64,000 nt of DNA from Epiperipatus broadwayi (lineage: Eukaryota > Onychophora > Udeonychophora > Euonychophora > Peripatidae): contig JAQFVV010000230.1 of the NCBI GenBank assembly GCA_028023455.1, positions 1,242,001 through 1,306,000 of the forward strand, in the 5' to 3' direction. The notes under the pieces were generated by a model. The model searched no databases and was not told the origin of the DNA. It saw only the letters and a program-made list of their open reading frames with translations. The position numbers and the translations under genes are program-made. Positions within the stretch are counted from its first letter, which is position 1. Each line of letters opens with the position of its first letter. Positions 33,290 through 45,661 of the stretch are shown one piece after another.

Positions 33290-33905
33290 TCAAGTGACCC
33301 CACTTTTCTCTCAGGTTATGAATAAATAATACTGTATCAAAAAAGAACGAGTAGAATGGGTCAGCCTATTTTTGAGGGTTTTGGTGTTTATAAGCATATT
33401 CTGTTCAATGTTGATAAAATATCAGAATAAACTCAATATATCAGCCAGATGAAAATATGGCATTAATAGTTATTAAACTAATAATCAATTACACAAGTAT
33501 GGATACCAAATATCTCTTTCAACAACCTTATTTAAATAATCAAATAGAAGATAATATAAGCACTAAATTACCATAGCTCAGTATGTATGTACTTAATGGA
33601 ATGAACCATCTTCACATCATGTTATGAATCAATAACATTATTGACAAAGAGTCAAGAATAGAATGGCTCATTTTATTTAAGTTTATGATGTTTATACACT
33701 TATTCTTGTCTGATGAGAAAATGGTTTATTTTCTTAATTACATATACACTTAGCTATGCTAATTTTACATTTACAATTATTAACTTTTGTTTGCTTACTA
33801 AAAATTAGATTATTTAAAGTGAGATTCAGTCTCCATCTGATTCCATTCTATTCGTCATTCCCTATCAACAGAATGTTATTTATTCATAGCTTGAAGAAAG
33901 TGGTT
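33290..33905. repeat. Three diverged copies of a ~100-bp repeat
   Basis: About 33305-33410 and 33610-33715 share TTATGAAT-AATA, AGAATAGAATGG and GTTTATA-GCATATTC-like text in direct orientation. About 33830-33900 carries the complement (CATTCTATTC then TTATTTATTCATA). A (TA)n run of about 30 bp follows at 33931. The family is unknown. Confidence 0.45.
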
Positions 33906-33924
33906 TACTACCACTAATTACACA

Positions 33925-33964
<40 letters not shown>

Positions 33965-33965
<1 letters not shown>

Positions 33966-34540
33966 CTCACTCACTGTTAACCATCACTTTATCCCTCTAC
34001 TTTCATTATTTATTACTTTTTACAAAAATAAGCTCTTTTCATTGTTAATATGGTAATCACATGAACTAAACTTCTCTTGAATGATCTATTATCTAATTCA
34101 TTTTTAAGGCTTTTCAATAGAAAATTTATTATTGTTATATTATGCAGTAATGATACCTTCATCTCTGGCCACCATTTTTTCTTTTTATCACTATGATCAA
34201 TATATATGTTTGTAATTAATTATATTGTTGATAAATCATTTTTGCTTCAAATAAAAGTCTGGGTTTAATCTGATTAAATATACGATTTCTCATTTATAAA
34301 TCCATAGTATTTTTAATGTTTTGTCAGCATCCTAATTCACTAGCATTAAGAAGTTTTCTTTTTCAGTGTCCAACATTCACATCCACAGAGAACTGCAGAA
34401 ATTATCATAATTTGATATCAAAAACATATAAATTTTTGTTTTGATTACCAAAAGTAAATACAAAACGTATCATATACATTTCAAATATACTAGCAATTAA
34501 AAATAAAATAGAAATTCATTTAAGACTACAACACTAGCCA
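33965..34540. other. AT-rich stretch, no gene
   Basis: Nothing recognised. Confidence 0.35.
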
Positions 34541-34601
34541 AAACAACAAAATTTTACTAAAATTCTTACACAATCATGGTTTTATATATTAATAAATAGA
34601 C

Positions 34602-34825
34602 ACATGGTGGCAAAACTCTCCGTACAGTAGCACCATTCAGTGCAAGCCAAAGTAATTACTAGATGCAGGAAGGTTTGTGCATAAAATTCTTATCTAGTGC
34701 CTACTCATCCAACACCCCAGACTAGTTTCTAGCTTGTGGTTTTCATCAGTGAGGAGCTTTGTATCTGAGAGCACTGCACCTAGATCTTAGGATCCAATGA
34801 ATGGTGATCACGTGATGTTTGGTGG
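34602..34825. mobile_element. F1 retroposon with perfect 14-bp TSD
   Basis: It is flanked by ATTAATAAATAGAC at 34588-34601 and 34826-34839. It contains the F1 5' block (GCAAAACTCTCCGTACAGTA), the hammerhead segment and the F1 end (AATGGTGATCACGTGATGTT), but it lacks the second half found at 16.73-17.21 kb. The duplication length and perfection argue for a fairly recent retroposition. Confidence 0.85.
34708..34761 (-). ncRNA. Type I hammerhead ribozyme motif (F1)
   Basis: Minus strand: TCCTCA, CTGATGA (34749-34743), AAAACCACAAGCTA, GAAAC (34729-34725), TA, GTC, TGGGGTGTTGG. The core and the GUC site are intact and stem I keeps five or more pairs. Stem II is weakened by one change (AAC opposite GCT). 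Confidence 0.65.
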
Positions 34826-34944
34826 ATTAATAAATAGACCTTCTCAAGTGATGTTTAGGTGAATTTCACTTGAGAAGATCTATTTGTTAATAGATGAAAC
34901 CGTGATTGTGTAAGGATTTTAATAAAATTTTGTTATTTTGTAGA

Positions 34945-36700
34945 GTTATATAAATTTCTATTTTATTTCATATATATATTTCATATTAATAATATAAAAA
35001 TTTAATACATTTTTGTTTGTGAAGAATAAAACAGAACCTCATATCCATTGCTTCAAAACTTATTTATATTAAAGATAAAAAATTAGAAATTATATATAAA
35101 TAATTTTCTAATTTATACTCCAGATGGTGCTATTGTTCCCAGAAAGCATCATAAAAATGGCTACTGCTATATTTACACTTCATACAAGCATACTTATCAA
35201 TTTTAAATTTCTTAAGAATTATATTTATTTATCATCAATTTTTATTACAAGAAAAAATGAATAAGAAAGATTGGTAAATTTTATTTTTGTCGATTTTTAA
35301 ATCCTTTATATATCATTGAGCTGTTTCCTCTGGACAGGATTGATTTTCACAACTGTGTAAGAAACACTACTTGATTCAATAAAATTTAAAATTTGCATAC
35401 ATTTTTTGGCATTTTCACAGCTGAATATATATTTATTTTTAATTGTTTCTAGAGGTGAGATATAACCAGGGGAAATGAATTCTAATTTGGAAAAAATAGA
35501 CTTCCATAATTGCACAATATATAGCAAATTTTGGCATTTATTTTACTGTGCATTGATGTTAGCAGAAAAGTATACTTAATAGAGCAAATCATGTTAAAAT
35601 ATGAAATGTTTATTTTTTAATAATTCTATAATGCTTACATTTAACTTTATTTAAGTATTTTTGTAATATATTAGTGCTGTTCAAAACTTATAGAATTTAT
35701 GAAATATTTTATGATAATATTATACTGCTTTGTTGTTATTGTTTTTGTAAAAATGATTATTTTATTGTTTCTAATAATAATTCCATCATTTGCATATGGT
35801 TATGATAAAAATTTGTTAAAGAATAAACATTTGATCTTTTTGTTATTAAAGATGTTAATTTAAACTGAAGATTACTTTTATGAAAAAAAATTTTCATCAA
35901 GATATGTGAATTCCAAATGATTAATATAGATACATAATTTTTAATTTAATTGCATACTAGATATATACAAAGTGTTTAAAACACATTCATATTAATTTGA
36001 TGATTGTGAAGCTTGATGTATTATGTCTGTTTGTTTTTGAGATGGTGCTGCTAGTTTTTTTGCTTTAAATCACTCTTCTATGGTATCTGAAATGATATTT
36101 CTATAGAGATTTTTTAATGGCAAAATCATGAACAACTAATATTTATTTATTAATTTTTTAAAAAAATCTGAAAATGTCAGTATTTTTTAATAGGCACCAA
36201 TGTCAAAGAGTTTTAGTCTTGTCTCCATGTGTTTGATAAGTTTAATTTCTTGTAAACCAGTTTGGAGACCATTTACGAGATTAGTGTTAAAAAATATTTG
36301 GAATAACAAAAAACATATATGCTTTTTTACATTGTTTATTAAATATTTCTAATTATTTTTATACAATAATTATTTAAAACCAAAGCCATGATTACACTTC
36401 GATTTTATTCATGTATGTGTGTTTTTTAAATAAGTTGTTAAATTTGGATGTAATGCGAATAAAGAAAAATCTGGCCCAAACAAAGACCATGAATTGTGAA
36501 ACTGGTTATAGACATCTTACTGACTATGACAGAATCTTTTGAGATATTCTAAAAATTATAAATACAATTTTATTACACCTGAACTAACCCCCCAAGCCAT
36601 GTAAAAGATTGCTTGTCCCCAAGGAGGTTTCCAGGCAACAGACTATGGAAAAACCAAAGCAAACATTGCCATTAGGGTTTCACAGCACAGATACATATAT
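34945..36700. other. AT-rich stretch, no gene until a PLE scrap
   Basis: No domain seen. The minus-strand open frame 35306-35527 is unrecognised. Confidence 0.35.
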
Positions 36701-36706
36701 AATAAA

Positions 36707-36916
36707 ATGAGAACTAAGGCTAAAGGCACCTCAATATTTGTAGAGCATGAGAGAGTCACTGGTCACACCTTCCAGCTGATGTCAGCCAAGATAATTTGCA
36801 CTGAGCGCAGTGATGTGAAGTGCAAAGTGAAGGAGGCATGTTTCATTGCAGAAGATCCGAAAGTAATCAATAGAAGAGTTACCTGCTTTACAATCTCTAA
36901 AAAATGGGATGTTTAA
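36707..36916 (+). pseudogene. Penelope-like element, C-terminal GIY-YIG endonuclease tail
   Basis: The open frame contains SIFVEHERVTGHTFQLMSAK, IICTERSDVKCKVKEACFI and EDPKVINRRV. In PLE proteins the GIY-YIG domain ends with a pattern of AEH, a TGH-I-W segment, AKII, a basic K-K-EA-I segment and I-N, which this matches in order. The upstream YIGETGR part is not found, and no terminal repeat is visible nearby. It differs from the 49.4-kb PLE remnant, so two PLE lineages may be present. Confidence 0.65.
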
Positions 36917-36919
36917 ATA

Positions 36920-38050
36920 TTATTACATAAATTTGCATATATTACTGTGATATCTACTAACTATTAGTGAAAAGAGCTATTAATATGATAATATAGAATT
37001 CCTGAAAGCACTCAGCTTATTTATTGTTATACAGCTTCATTAATTGTGTATAAAATGTAAGCTTAGAATATTTTATAACAGAATTTTATAAATTTATAAA
37101 ATTTATTTGGTTCTGTTTTAAAAATAAATTTCAGTTACTAAAGATTTTGTTAATTTTTCTACAATTGTATGCTTGATTTTTTTCCCATCATGCAATGATA
37201 AAGCTCTTTATTCTCACTATGTACTCATTTTTTCAATATTTGCAAACTTCAAATATGTTTTTTTAGAATGTTTTTTATTTATAAATTTAAAATTCTAAAA
37301 AATGAAGTCCGATTTATTAGTTTTAATATAGAATAAAGATTTTGCATTAAAATCAAAGGTTGAACAGTGGCAAAAAGTGACATCAGAGATAACAATAGAA
37401 AATGTCAATTTTTTAGAAGATTAAGAAAGTATATGATATAGTATTCTACTTTTTTTATTATTTTTGTTGACATCCGAATATGTATAGAGTAATTTTAAAA
37501 TTAAATTATATTATAGGTATGTAATACTGTATACACATGTTAAAATGTTTTGTATGTACATGTGCTCATTTAAAATATATATTATATAGAATTGTGAACT
37601 GCAATAGATTTTGAATATTCATATAGGGGAGAGAATAAAATTAAGTGGCATAAATTCTGGATTCTACTGTATTATGAAACTCTATATAAATTTTATCTGA
37701 AATGAAAATAATTGCTATTAAAATCATTATTCAATATATTAAATTTATTACAAACTTTTAATTATTATCAATTAGTAAAATAGTTAATATTGAATAATAT
37801 TTCATTTAAATTTCAAATTGCATCAATGTATTTTAAGATATCTCACAATTTCGACCCAAAATATTTGATACATTTAATTATTTAAAAATTTTGCTGAATT
37901 ATCATTTGATATCTTATGTGCTTGTAATTAAAAATTTTATAGCAATGAAATATCACGTGACTTTCTTATAATTCATCTATTGGCTACTGAAAACGCCATA
38001 TTGATTTTTTGGGGGCATTTTTGAAGATGGAATTTTCACAATATTATATA
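36920..38050. other. AT-rich stretch, no gene
   Basis: Nothing recognised. Confidence 0.35.
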
Positions 38051-38059
38051 TATTGTACA

Positions 38060-38402
38060 GGCTTAAACATGCATTCATATATGCAATATGATCAGGGTTC
38101 GAACTCATGAACGTTCCATCATCAGAATTTCAATGAAATGGAAGGCTAAAGAGTTGTGAGTTGGAATAGTTTGAAGCCTGTCCATTAAAGTATAAATATT
38201 GGCTATCTTAATATAAAGCTGAGTACTGATTATATATATGTGTGAGGATAGTAATCTAGACCAACTGATGATTGCTGGTTTAGCATGAAATACGTATATT
38301 GGTGATTATTTATCTTTTCAACAGTGGGTGATCAGGTGGGTCAGCAATATGAGATGGCACTGAGTGGTGGGTCATGTGAAAGTCTGAGTTCGAACCCTGC
38401 AC
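38060..38402 (+). repeat. F2 element, most complete copy
   Basis: Left end: complement of a B-box (GGGTTCGAACTCATGAACGT). Middle: the block shared with 20.2 and 32.3 kb. Then a well-preserved hammerhead (38245-38314), then a tRNA-like region with GGTGGGTCAG and a consensus B-box GAGTTCGAACCCTGC (38386-38400). An RNA polymerase III promoter within the element is plausible, but the A-box is diverged. Confidence 0.75.
38245..38314 (+). ncRNA. Type I hammerhead ribozyme motif (F2), best-preserved F2 copy
   Basis: GTAATC, TAG, ACCAA, CTGATGA (38265-38271), TTGCT, loop GGTTT, AGCAT, GAAA (38287-38290), TACGTAT, A, TTGGT, GATTATTTATC. Stem I pairs ACCAA with TTGGT, then an internal bulge, then the AT-rich outer helix. 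Stem II pairs TGCT with AGCA. Stem III is the tiny ATAC/GTAT hairpin leaving an AUA cleavage triplet at 38296-38298. The outermost stem II pair is T/T. All invariant core bases are present. Confidence 0.75.
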
Positions 38403-38404
38403 AA

Positions 38405-38925
38405 TATTATATAGTAAATGTTTCATAAAGTTAATATACCATAACAAACAATAAAGTTAAGAAAACATAATTATCATAAAATAAAATAAAAAAAATAAAG
38501 AATTAAAATATTTTTAAAATTATTATTTTTAAATTCATTCATAAATTGTGTATATTAGTTTTAAAGTTAAAACATTTTTAATATTTTAAAATTGTTCTAC
38601 AAAAAATTATTTAAAAAATCAGGTATAAACATATTTATCAATTATTATTAATAACGATTTTTATGAAGATTTTAATCCTTTAAATATGTAGAAGATTCAT
38701 GACCCAGATGAATTACTTACATTTAGGGGAGGACAGGGGGCTTTCTTCCCTAACAAAATAAATATAATTATTTAATAATTTATTTTCAATTACTTATTTG
38801 ATAACATTCATTAATACGGAAAAGTAAAATATTTTATTAATAGAATTTGGCAATTTATACACATATGCTTATTATAAAGAAATCAAGTTATATGTCACAT
38901 GACCTAATTTAACAAGCTTGTATTA
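38405..38925. other. AT-rich stretch, no gene
   Basis: Nothing recognised. Confidence 0.35.
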
Positions 38926-38928
38926 CAA

Positions 38929-39110
38929 ATGTTACATATAGAGCTCGCAAATAAGCTCTTAACAAGCTTTGCCAAATATCCCCAATTCCACACCAGTTTC
39001 TGCTACTAGTAGCACCTCACTGAGGAAGCCAGTAGCAGAAACTGGGCTGGGGTTGGGGATATTCTGCAAAGCTTGTTAAGAGCTTATTTGTGAGCTCTAT
39101 ATATAACATA
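38929..39110. repeat. Near-perfect palindrome, ~80-bp arms, hammerhead-like core at centre
   Basis: The left arm (38929-39009) and right arm (39031-39110) are inverted copies containing AAGCTCTTAACAAGCTTTGC, with a loop of about 20 bp. At the centre, plus strand, CTGAGGA (39020-39026), A, GC-CAGTA-GC, A, GAAAC (39038-39042) fit a hammerhead core with N7 = G. CCTCA before it and TGGGG after it can pair, as in F1. The cleavage triplet is not clear. It may share ancestry with F1 (compare GGGGATATT) and with the 1.73-kb foldback. Confidence 0.7.
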
Positions 39111-39114
39111 TGCT

Positions 39115-40120
39115 TATATATATATATATTAATAAAATAAAGATTATAATTAAATATCTAATCTTAAGTTTGTCAAACTTTCTAATTGCTAATTGCAAGC
39201 ACAGGACTGTTCTATATAATAAACTGTATAATCATGGATAAACTTTTTGATTAGAGCTCTACATAGTAGGCCATGTAATTATTATTAAACTTCTAAAATA
39301 ATTTATCACCTATTAATCACACACACTCACAGATATATAAAGAGAGAGAGAGAGAGAGGGAGAGAGAAAGTTGTCTTGACAACAGATTTTGGTTCTACAG
39401 TTTATTAAACTTTGGTTATCATGTGATTTATATACATAAGTATAATTATAATTTAATAAAATATAAATAAACATATTCTAATAATTTGACAATTTATAGT
39501 ATACAGTTTATTGCACTTCTGGAGTATGTGTAGAATGGCAAACTCTGGAGTATAAGGCCCATAGAAAGCAGCCCAGCTTTGCTATTTCCAGTGCTGAAAA
39601 TTCTTATGAACTCACGAGCAATAAAATCATTCAATTATTTAAACAGTTAATATCTTCCATGTAGGACTGTAATTAAACTACTATGCCCATGAACTGGGGT
39701 TTGAATCTATACTAAGTAAAATGTGGATTTTTTTCAGAATCTAATCAGGCTTAGTATATTTTTTTCCAATTATTGCACACAGCCAACCTTACTAATCATC
39801 TCATATTGATCAGTAAATAGGTACCTAGATATTATTAGTCAGCTGATAAAACAAGTATGGAAGGAAAATGCTCAAACCCTTACTATCTGCTAATGGACAA
39901 ATTTAATAATGCTGTTTTCTTCATTGGGCCTAAAATCTATTTTACATATCTATATCCTATAGTCTCACTCGCAATATATATGCTCATCAATATTTTTTGT
40001 AAGTGATTGTAAACGTTGCATAAAAGTTTGACCAAATGCATATCTTTTTTGAGAACAATTTTGCTAAATAGACGACTTTTTTAAAAGAAATACCTATATA
40101 TTTGTGTGTGTGTGTGTGTA
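39115..40120. other. No gene; AG run and dispersed-repeat text
   Basis: An (AG)n tract lies at 39341-39369. About 39795-39920 resembles 63500-63650 (GTATGGAAGGAAAATGCTCA, CCCT-AC-A-CTG, AATAATGC-GT), which marks a diverged dispersed repeat. A (GT)n tract lies near 40108. Confidence 0.45.
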
Positions 40121-40127
40121 TGTATTA

Positions 40128-40742
40128 TTATCAACATTATTAATCATTATCGATCCACTGCAGGATTTCTTTGATTCATATCTTCTCTTTTCCACATCAC
40201 ACTAACATTCTCATTTTATTTATCCATCTCACGTGATCTTTTACAATTCTTTGAGATCCTGTTTAAGACTTCAGTAGTGTCCATCTATTATTATATTTTA
40301 TAATGATATATTTATCCCAGATCAATTTCAGTTTTTTAATTCATTCAATAATGTCAACGATATCTGTTTGTTCCCTCATTCAACTATTTTATTTTTGATT
40401 CCTTTCAACTATTCATAATTAATATCTCTCTATATTTCGTTGATAGGTTTGAAATTTCTGCAGTGCTCTTCTGTTAAGGTTCAAGCCTAAGAACCGGAAG
40501 TAAGGACAGGTAATACACATCTATTAAATATCTTTTCAAACACCTAGTCATATTAAAATATTAAGTTATTTCTATCAAAAATACTTATTCAAGTTCAATT
40601 CTATAATTAATTTCATTTACTGTTTCCATCTGTTTTAATAATTTAATCAAGGTATTTTATTTGCACAGATTAATTTCCTCTAATTCATGATTACCAATCT
40701 TTATTTTGCTCTACTGAGAAAATCCACTGAACCTTACTTGAA
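40128..40742 (-). mobile_element. RTE retrotransposon, 5'-truncated copy
   Basis: It starts CATTATCGATCCACTGCAGG and proceeds through the complement of the 3' UTR, the LINE C-terminal coding part (TGCTCTTCTGTTAAG) and CAATCTTTATTTTGCTC, matching about 44.91-45.54 kb on the same strand. The frame is broken throughout. Confidence 0.75.
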
Positions 40743-40749
40743 CATATAT

Positions 40750-41440
40750 ATAAAGTTTATTATAAAATAAACTATTGCGTTTTGTATAAGTTTAATTGCA
40801 ATTTTGTCAAATCAATTTCATTTGCAAGTCAGCTGATGACAGTGAATACGCAGAAGAAAGACATCGTGAGAAGAAAGGGGGAGTTGGGATGTAAGTCTCA
40901 CACCTGCAACGGCCGAGATAACTTGGCTGAATAATAATTATTGATCAATTGGTTCCACTTGCAACTTACTCAAAAGGAAACGTTTGAAAGACTTGACCAA
41001 AATCTGATTTTCTTTACAACGGCTGGCTTCTCTCTATACATATGCAAATAGGAAACAAATTATTGGCCTGTTTCCACTGGCTTTCGAAGTTCATAAAGTC
41101 TTCAAACGGAGTAAGGATTTACTAAGAAAGGAACTGCTTGATATTTTTACCGCAAGTTAACTTTGTAAAGGTAAGTTTTTCACCATTTTTATATGAAAGT
41201 GTTGTATAATTGTGCATGCGCACATTCTTTGCTATATTGCATATTTTAACCAATGTGCATTTATATATAGCAGTATTATCTTATATTATAATGTGCATAG
41301 TAAACGCATTCATAAAGTCGATCTTTTTTTTAATTATATATATATTGTGTGCTTATCATCATCATCATCATTTGGTGGAAGATTAGCTATTTGCTGAACC
41401 ACACAATTTTCTGAATCGTTTTTTATTTGCAGTAAAAAGA
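40750..41440. other. No gene recognised
   Basis: A slightly less AT-rich patch at 40840-41110 has no recognisable product. A (CAT)n run lies at 41358-41373. Confidence 0.35.
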
Positions 41441-41445
41441 ATTAC

Positions 41446-42100
<655 letters not shown>

Positions 42101-42104
42101 TTCT

Positions 42105-43675
42105 CCCATTTTTTTCTAATAAGCCAATAACAATTGTTTCACTATCTCTTAAAATGTTCATTTTGAAATAACATTTTATATTATCACTATTTTGGCTTAA
42201 TTTATATTTTTCAACCTAACCTTTGTCTTTGCTGTAACCATATTATCTTGTTTTACATTGTTGTTCACATTTTTCCATTTTAGTTATCCACCTATCATAA
42301 AGTCTATACTTAAGTATTTCCATAATTTTTTTGCCTCTTCATATCTGTTTCTAAATATGTGCTACTGAAAAAAATCTATCAAATTTTATTAGTCTTTTAA
42401 TTAATCCCTCTTGACTTGTTTAACTAAAAAAAATTATTCACATTTCTGTCTTCATTCATAAAACATTAATCCATCAAAACCATTATCTTATCATATACAT
42501 TCTCCACCTCCATTCATGTATTAGCTTACACTGCTTATCTTATAATTTTTATTTTACCCCAAAGTACCATTTTACTATTACATATTATTTGGACAGTAAA
42601 ATTTCATTTTATACAATGTATCATATTTTATATCTATTACAAACAAGCAAAATAATCTTTTATATATACATATATATTCTTAAGTGTTAATTTTTTTTCT
42701 AAGATTTTTTATATCTCAAATAATATTTTCTTTCATTAATAGAAACCTCTAAAAAGTATATCTTCAAAATTTTCAATGCCCATCATTCCATCATGCACAA
42801 CTTATCAATGATATTTTTGATTTATTTTTTTAAACCCAACATCAATGCTGATAACACATATTCCCCAATTTTGCTCATTGGAGTGTTTATGCTGCACCCC
42901 TCTGACTTTTCTGTGTATTGACTTTTAATATATACTACAGATGAGATGTGTCATAACTTTTTACTACCTTTCTTTATGTTTATATTTGATATATATATAT
43001 TTCATAATGTATAACAATAATACATTTTATGCCTTTATAGAAATGCTAATAAAATTGTATTCAAAAAATGTTAATTAGCAACAATCATAGAACATATTTT
43101 TATTTAATTAAATCTTTTTGAATTAATACTAATTTATTCAAAGTGTTTAACATACCATTAGAAGGAAGAAAAAATAGTCATTATTATTAACATTTTTTTG
43201 GATTAATAATTGTTTTAAACATTTATATAAACACCACAATAACAATAAAAAACTCTATTAAAGGTTTACAGTTTTTTGGATAAACAAAATTTTAAATGAT
43301 TAAGAAAACTAAGAATTGAATAAGACAATATAAAAAGAAAGGGTATATAAGTATCATAATTAAACATAAGTTTAATAAATAATATGGAAGAGAGAGAAAT
43401 TCGAGTACCCTATATTAAATTTTTTAAAAATGTATTATTTTAAATATTTATGCATTATACTATTGTCATTGGAAACAACAATTGATCATGATTGTTTGAT
43501 GGTTAAAAATGAATTAAAAAGAGTAAATAATTTCAATCATTAGAATCCACTTAATAAATTAAACAGCTATTAGCGATATACATATAAATTAATATCTGTT
43601 GAAAAGAACATATATTCTGGTACTTGTAAATCTTAAATTTTTGTTGATATTGTAAAAACATAAAATAATATTATA
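42105..43675. other. AT-rich stretch, no gene
   Basis: Nothing recognised. Confidence 0.4.
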
Positions 43676-43678
43676 TTT

Positions 43679-43703
43679 GTTGTTGTTGTTGTTATTATTA
43701 TTA

Positions 43704-43802
<99 letters not shown>
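43679..43802 (+). repeat. (TTG)n/(TTA)n trinucleotide microsatellite
   Basis: About 110 bp of uninterrupted TTA repeats preceded by four TTG units. The poly-Asn open frame on the minus strand is an artefact. Confidence 0.95.
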
Positions 43803-43804
43803 CC

Positions 43805-44880
43805 TTGTTTTTTTGGATAAAATTATTAAATATTTGTTTTTTAATAAATATTTGATGTTTAGATTTAGGTTTATTGAGATATATTTGTTTTTAAGCAGGT
43901 AATTAGTCAACTAAAAATCTGTTGATGCCAAATAAAAAAGCCGTATTGCTAATAACTTAATTTTTATAATTATAAGTGATTTTATTGCATTATTTAAAAT
44001 TATGCCTTACTAAAAATTGTTTTAAACATACAAATTTAGTGGAGAATAATTTTTTCATTAAAAATATTGTCTTAAAAAATTTAGTTTTGATTGTTTATTT
44101 CTGTTTATTACTCTTTTTTTTTTTTTTGCAACATTGTTATTTTCTTTCTCAGATAACTTTCATTTTTGAATTTATGCTATTAATGAAATTGTCAAAAATA
44201 TGAAAGATTTATCAGAAAATAAACTTATTTAAAAATGTGATAAAAGACCAAAAAAAGTTTTCAATGGTTGAAGTTTGTGATTTATATCTTATTACGGGTA
44301 TTGTAATGTTATACATATATGCCATTACATCACTTTCAAATAAAAAAGATCAATAAATAAAATTGCCCTCAAATAAAAATATAAAAATCAATAAGTGAAA
44401 TTTTATTTAAATCAATATATATAAAATGCACAGATTATAAAGTGAGTAATTATTTAAAGTTAAAAATCCAAAAACAAAAGACTTAATATTAATGTAAAAG
44501 AATAGTAAAAACTGTTAATTTATTTTCTGCTAAATGTTATTTTTAGTCTTAGTAGGATGAAAATGAATTTAATGATGTACCAGCAAACAGGCCCTTGGGG
44601 CATTTAATCAATTGTAAGTCAGATAAGAAATAAATTAAAAATTACTAGTAATGAAATTTGGTGTTTCCCACTCTAAAGCAAATTGGCCAATAATGATGAG
44701 AATGAACACACTGTTCAAATAGAAAAATCATCATCACCAATAAGAACAGCAGCAAGGCAGGCAAGATTGATCCTGGAATTCAATGATAAAAACCTAAAAT
44801 AATATAAAAATTCAGTCTGAAAAGGGATTATGATAATTATTAAAAAATTGGATTGCTCTTGCTGATTACTTGATTTAATA
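43805..44880. other. AT-rich stretch, no gene
   Basis: Nothing recognised. Confidence 0.4.
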
Positions 44881-44902
44881 ATATATATATATATATATAT
44901 AT
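44881..44902. repeat. (TA)n at the 3' side of the RTE insertion
   Basis: 22 bp of AT dinucleotides directly abut the ATCATCATC tail of the RTE copy. A second (TA)n abuts its 5' end (48193-48280), so the element split one microsatellite. Confidence 0.85.
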
Positions 44903-45298
44903 CATCATCAACCATTATCAATCCACTGCAGGATGAAGGTCTCTCCAAGTTTAATCCATCTTCTCTGATCTTTAGCTTCTCTTTTCCACAACACCCCTGC
45001 ACATTTTCTTATTTCATCCATCCATCTTATATGTGGTCTCTTTCTGGGTCTTTTAAAATCTCTTGAAATTCAGATTAAAATTTCAATTGTCCATCTATTA
45101 TCATTTCTTCTAGCAATATGTCCAGCCCAAATCCATTTCAATCTTTTAATTTTTTTAATAAGGTCAGTGACACCTGTTTGTTGTCTTACCCATACATTGC
45201 GTTTTCAATCTCTTCTTGTTACTCCCAACATACATCTCTCCATACTCTTTTGAGTGGTCTGAAGTCTCTGTATTGCTCTTCTATTAAGTGTCCAAGTC

Positions 45299-45553
45299 TC
45301 AGATCCATAAGTAAGAACTGGTAAAACATTTTTTTTTAAAAACCATCCTTTTCAAACACATAGGCATATTTCCTTTTAGTATCAAGTTATTTCTACCAAA
45401 AGCACTCCAACCAAGTTTAATTCTATGATTAATTTCCTCCATTATGTTTCCATCTGTATTAATAATCTGACCAAGGTATTTGTAACTGTTAACTTCTTCT
45501 AATTCTTCATAATCAATCTTTATTTTCATATTTTGAGCAAATCGATTCAACAT
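45299..45553 (-). pseudogene. RTE C-terminal domain segment
   Basis: Contains LEEVNSYKYLGQIINTDGN and INHRIKLGWSAFGRNN, the conserved RTE region after the RT palm. It is followed by the degraded LTYGSETWTL segment near 45300-45240. It matches 54.4-54.75 kb. Confidence 0.8.
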
Positions 45554-45661
45554 TACTTTAGTCTTTTTAACATTTATCTTTAGTCCTCTTTTCTACTTTC
45601 ATCTGCTAACTCCTGCAACATTTCCTACAGCTCTGAAGCATTATTTGCAAAAACAAGTACA

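Larger units (their letters stand above)
34546..34940. repeat. Foldback element split by an F1 insertion
   Basis: The left arm (34546-34601 plus 34840-34851) and the right arm (about 34867-34940) are inverted copies: ACAAAATTTTACTAAAATTC, CTTACACAATCA-GGTTT and CTTCTCAAGTG, each with its complement. Removing the F1 insertion and one target-site duplication restores an almost continuous hairpin of about 70 bp with a short loop, so the insertion order is clear. Confidence 0.75.

Noticed and set aside
43701-43910. Poly-Asn open frame
   Set aside because: ATT microsatellite read on the minus strand.
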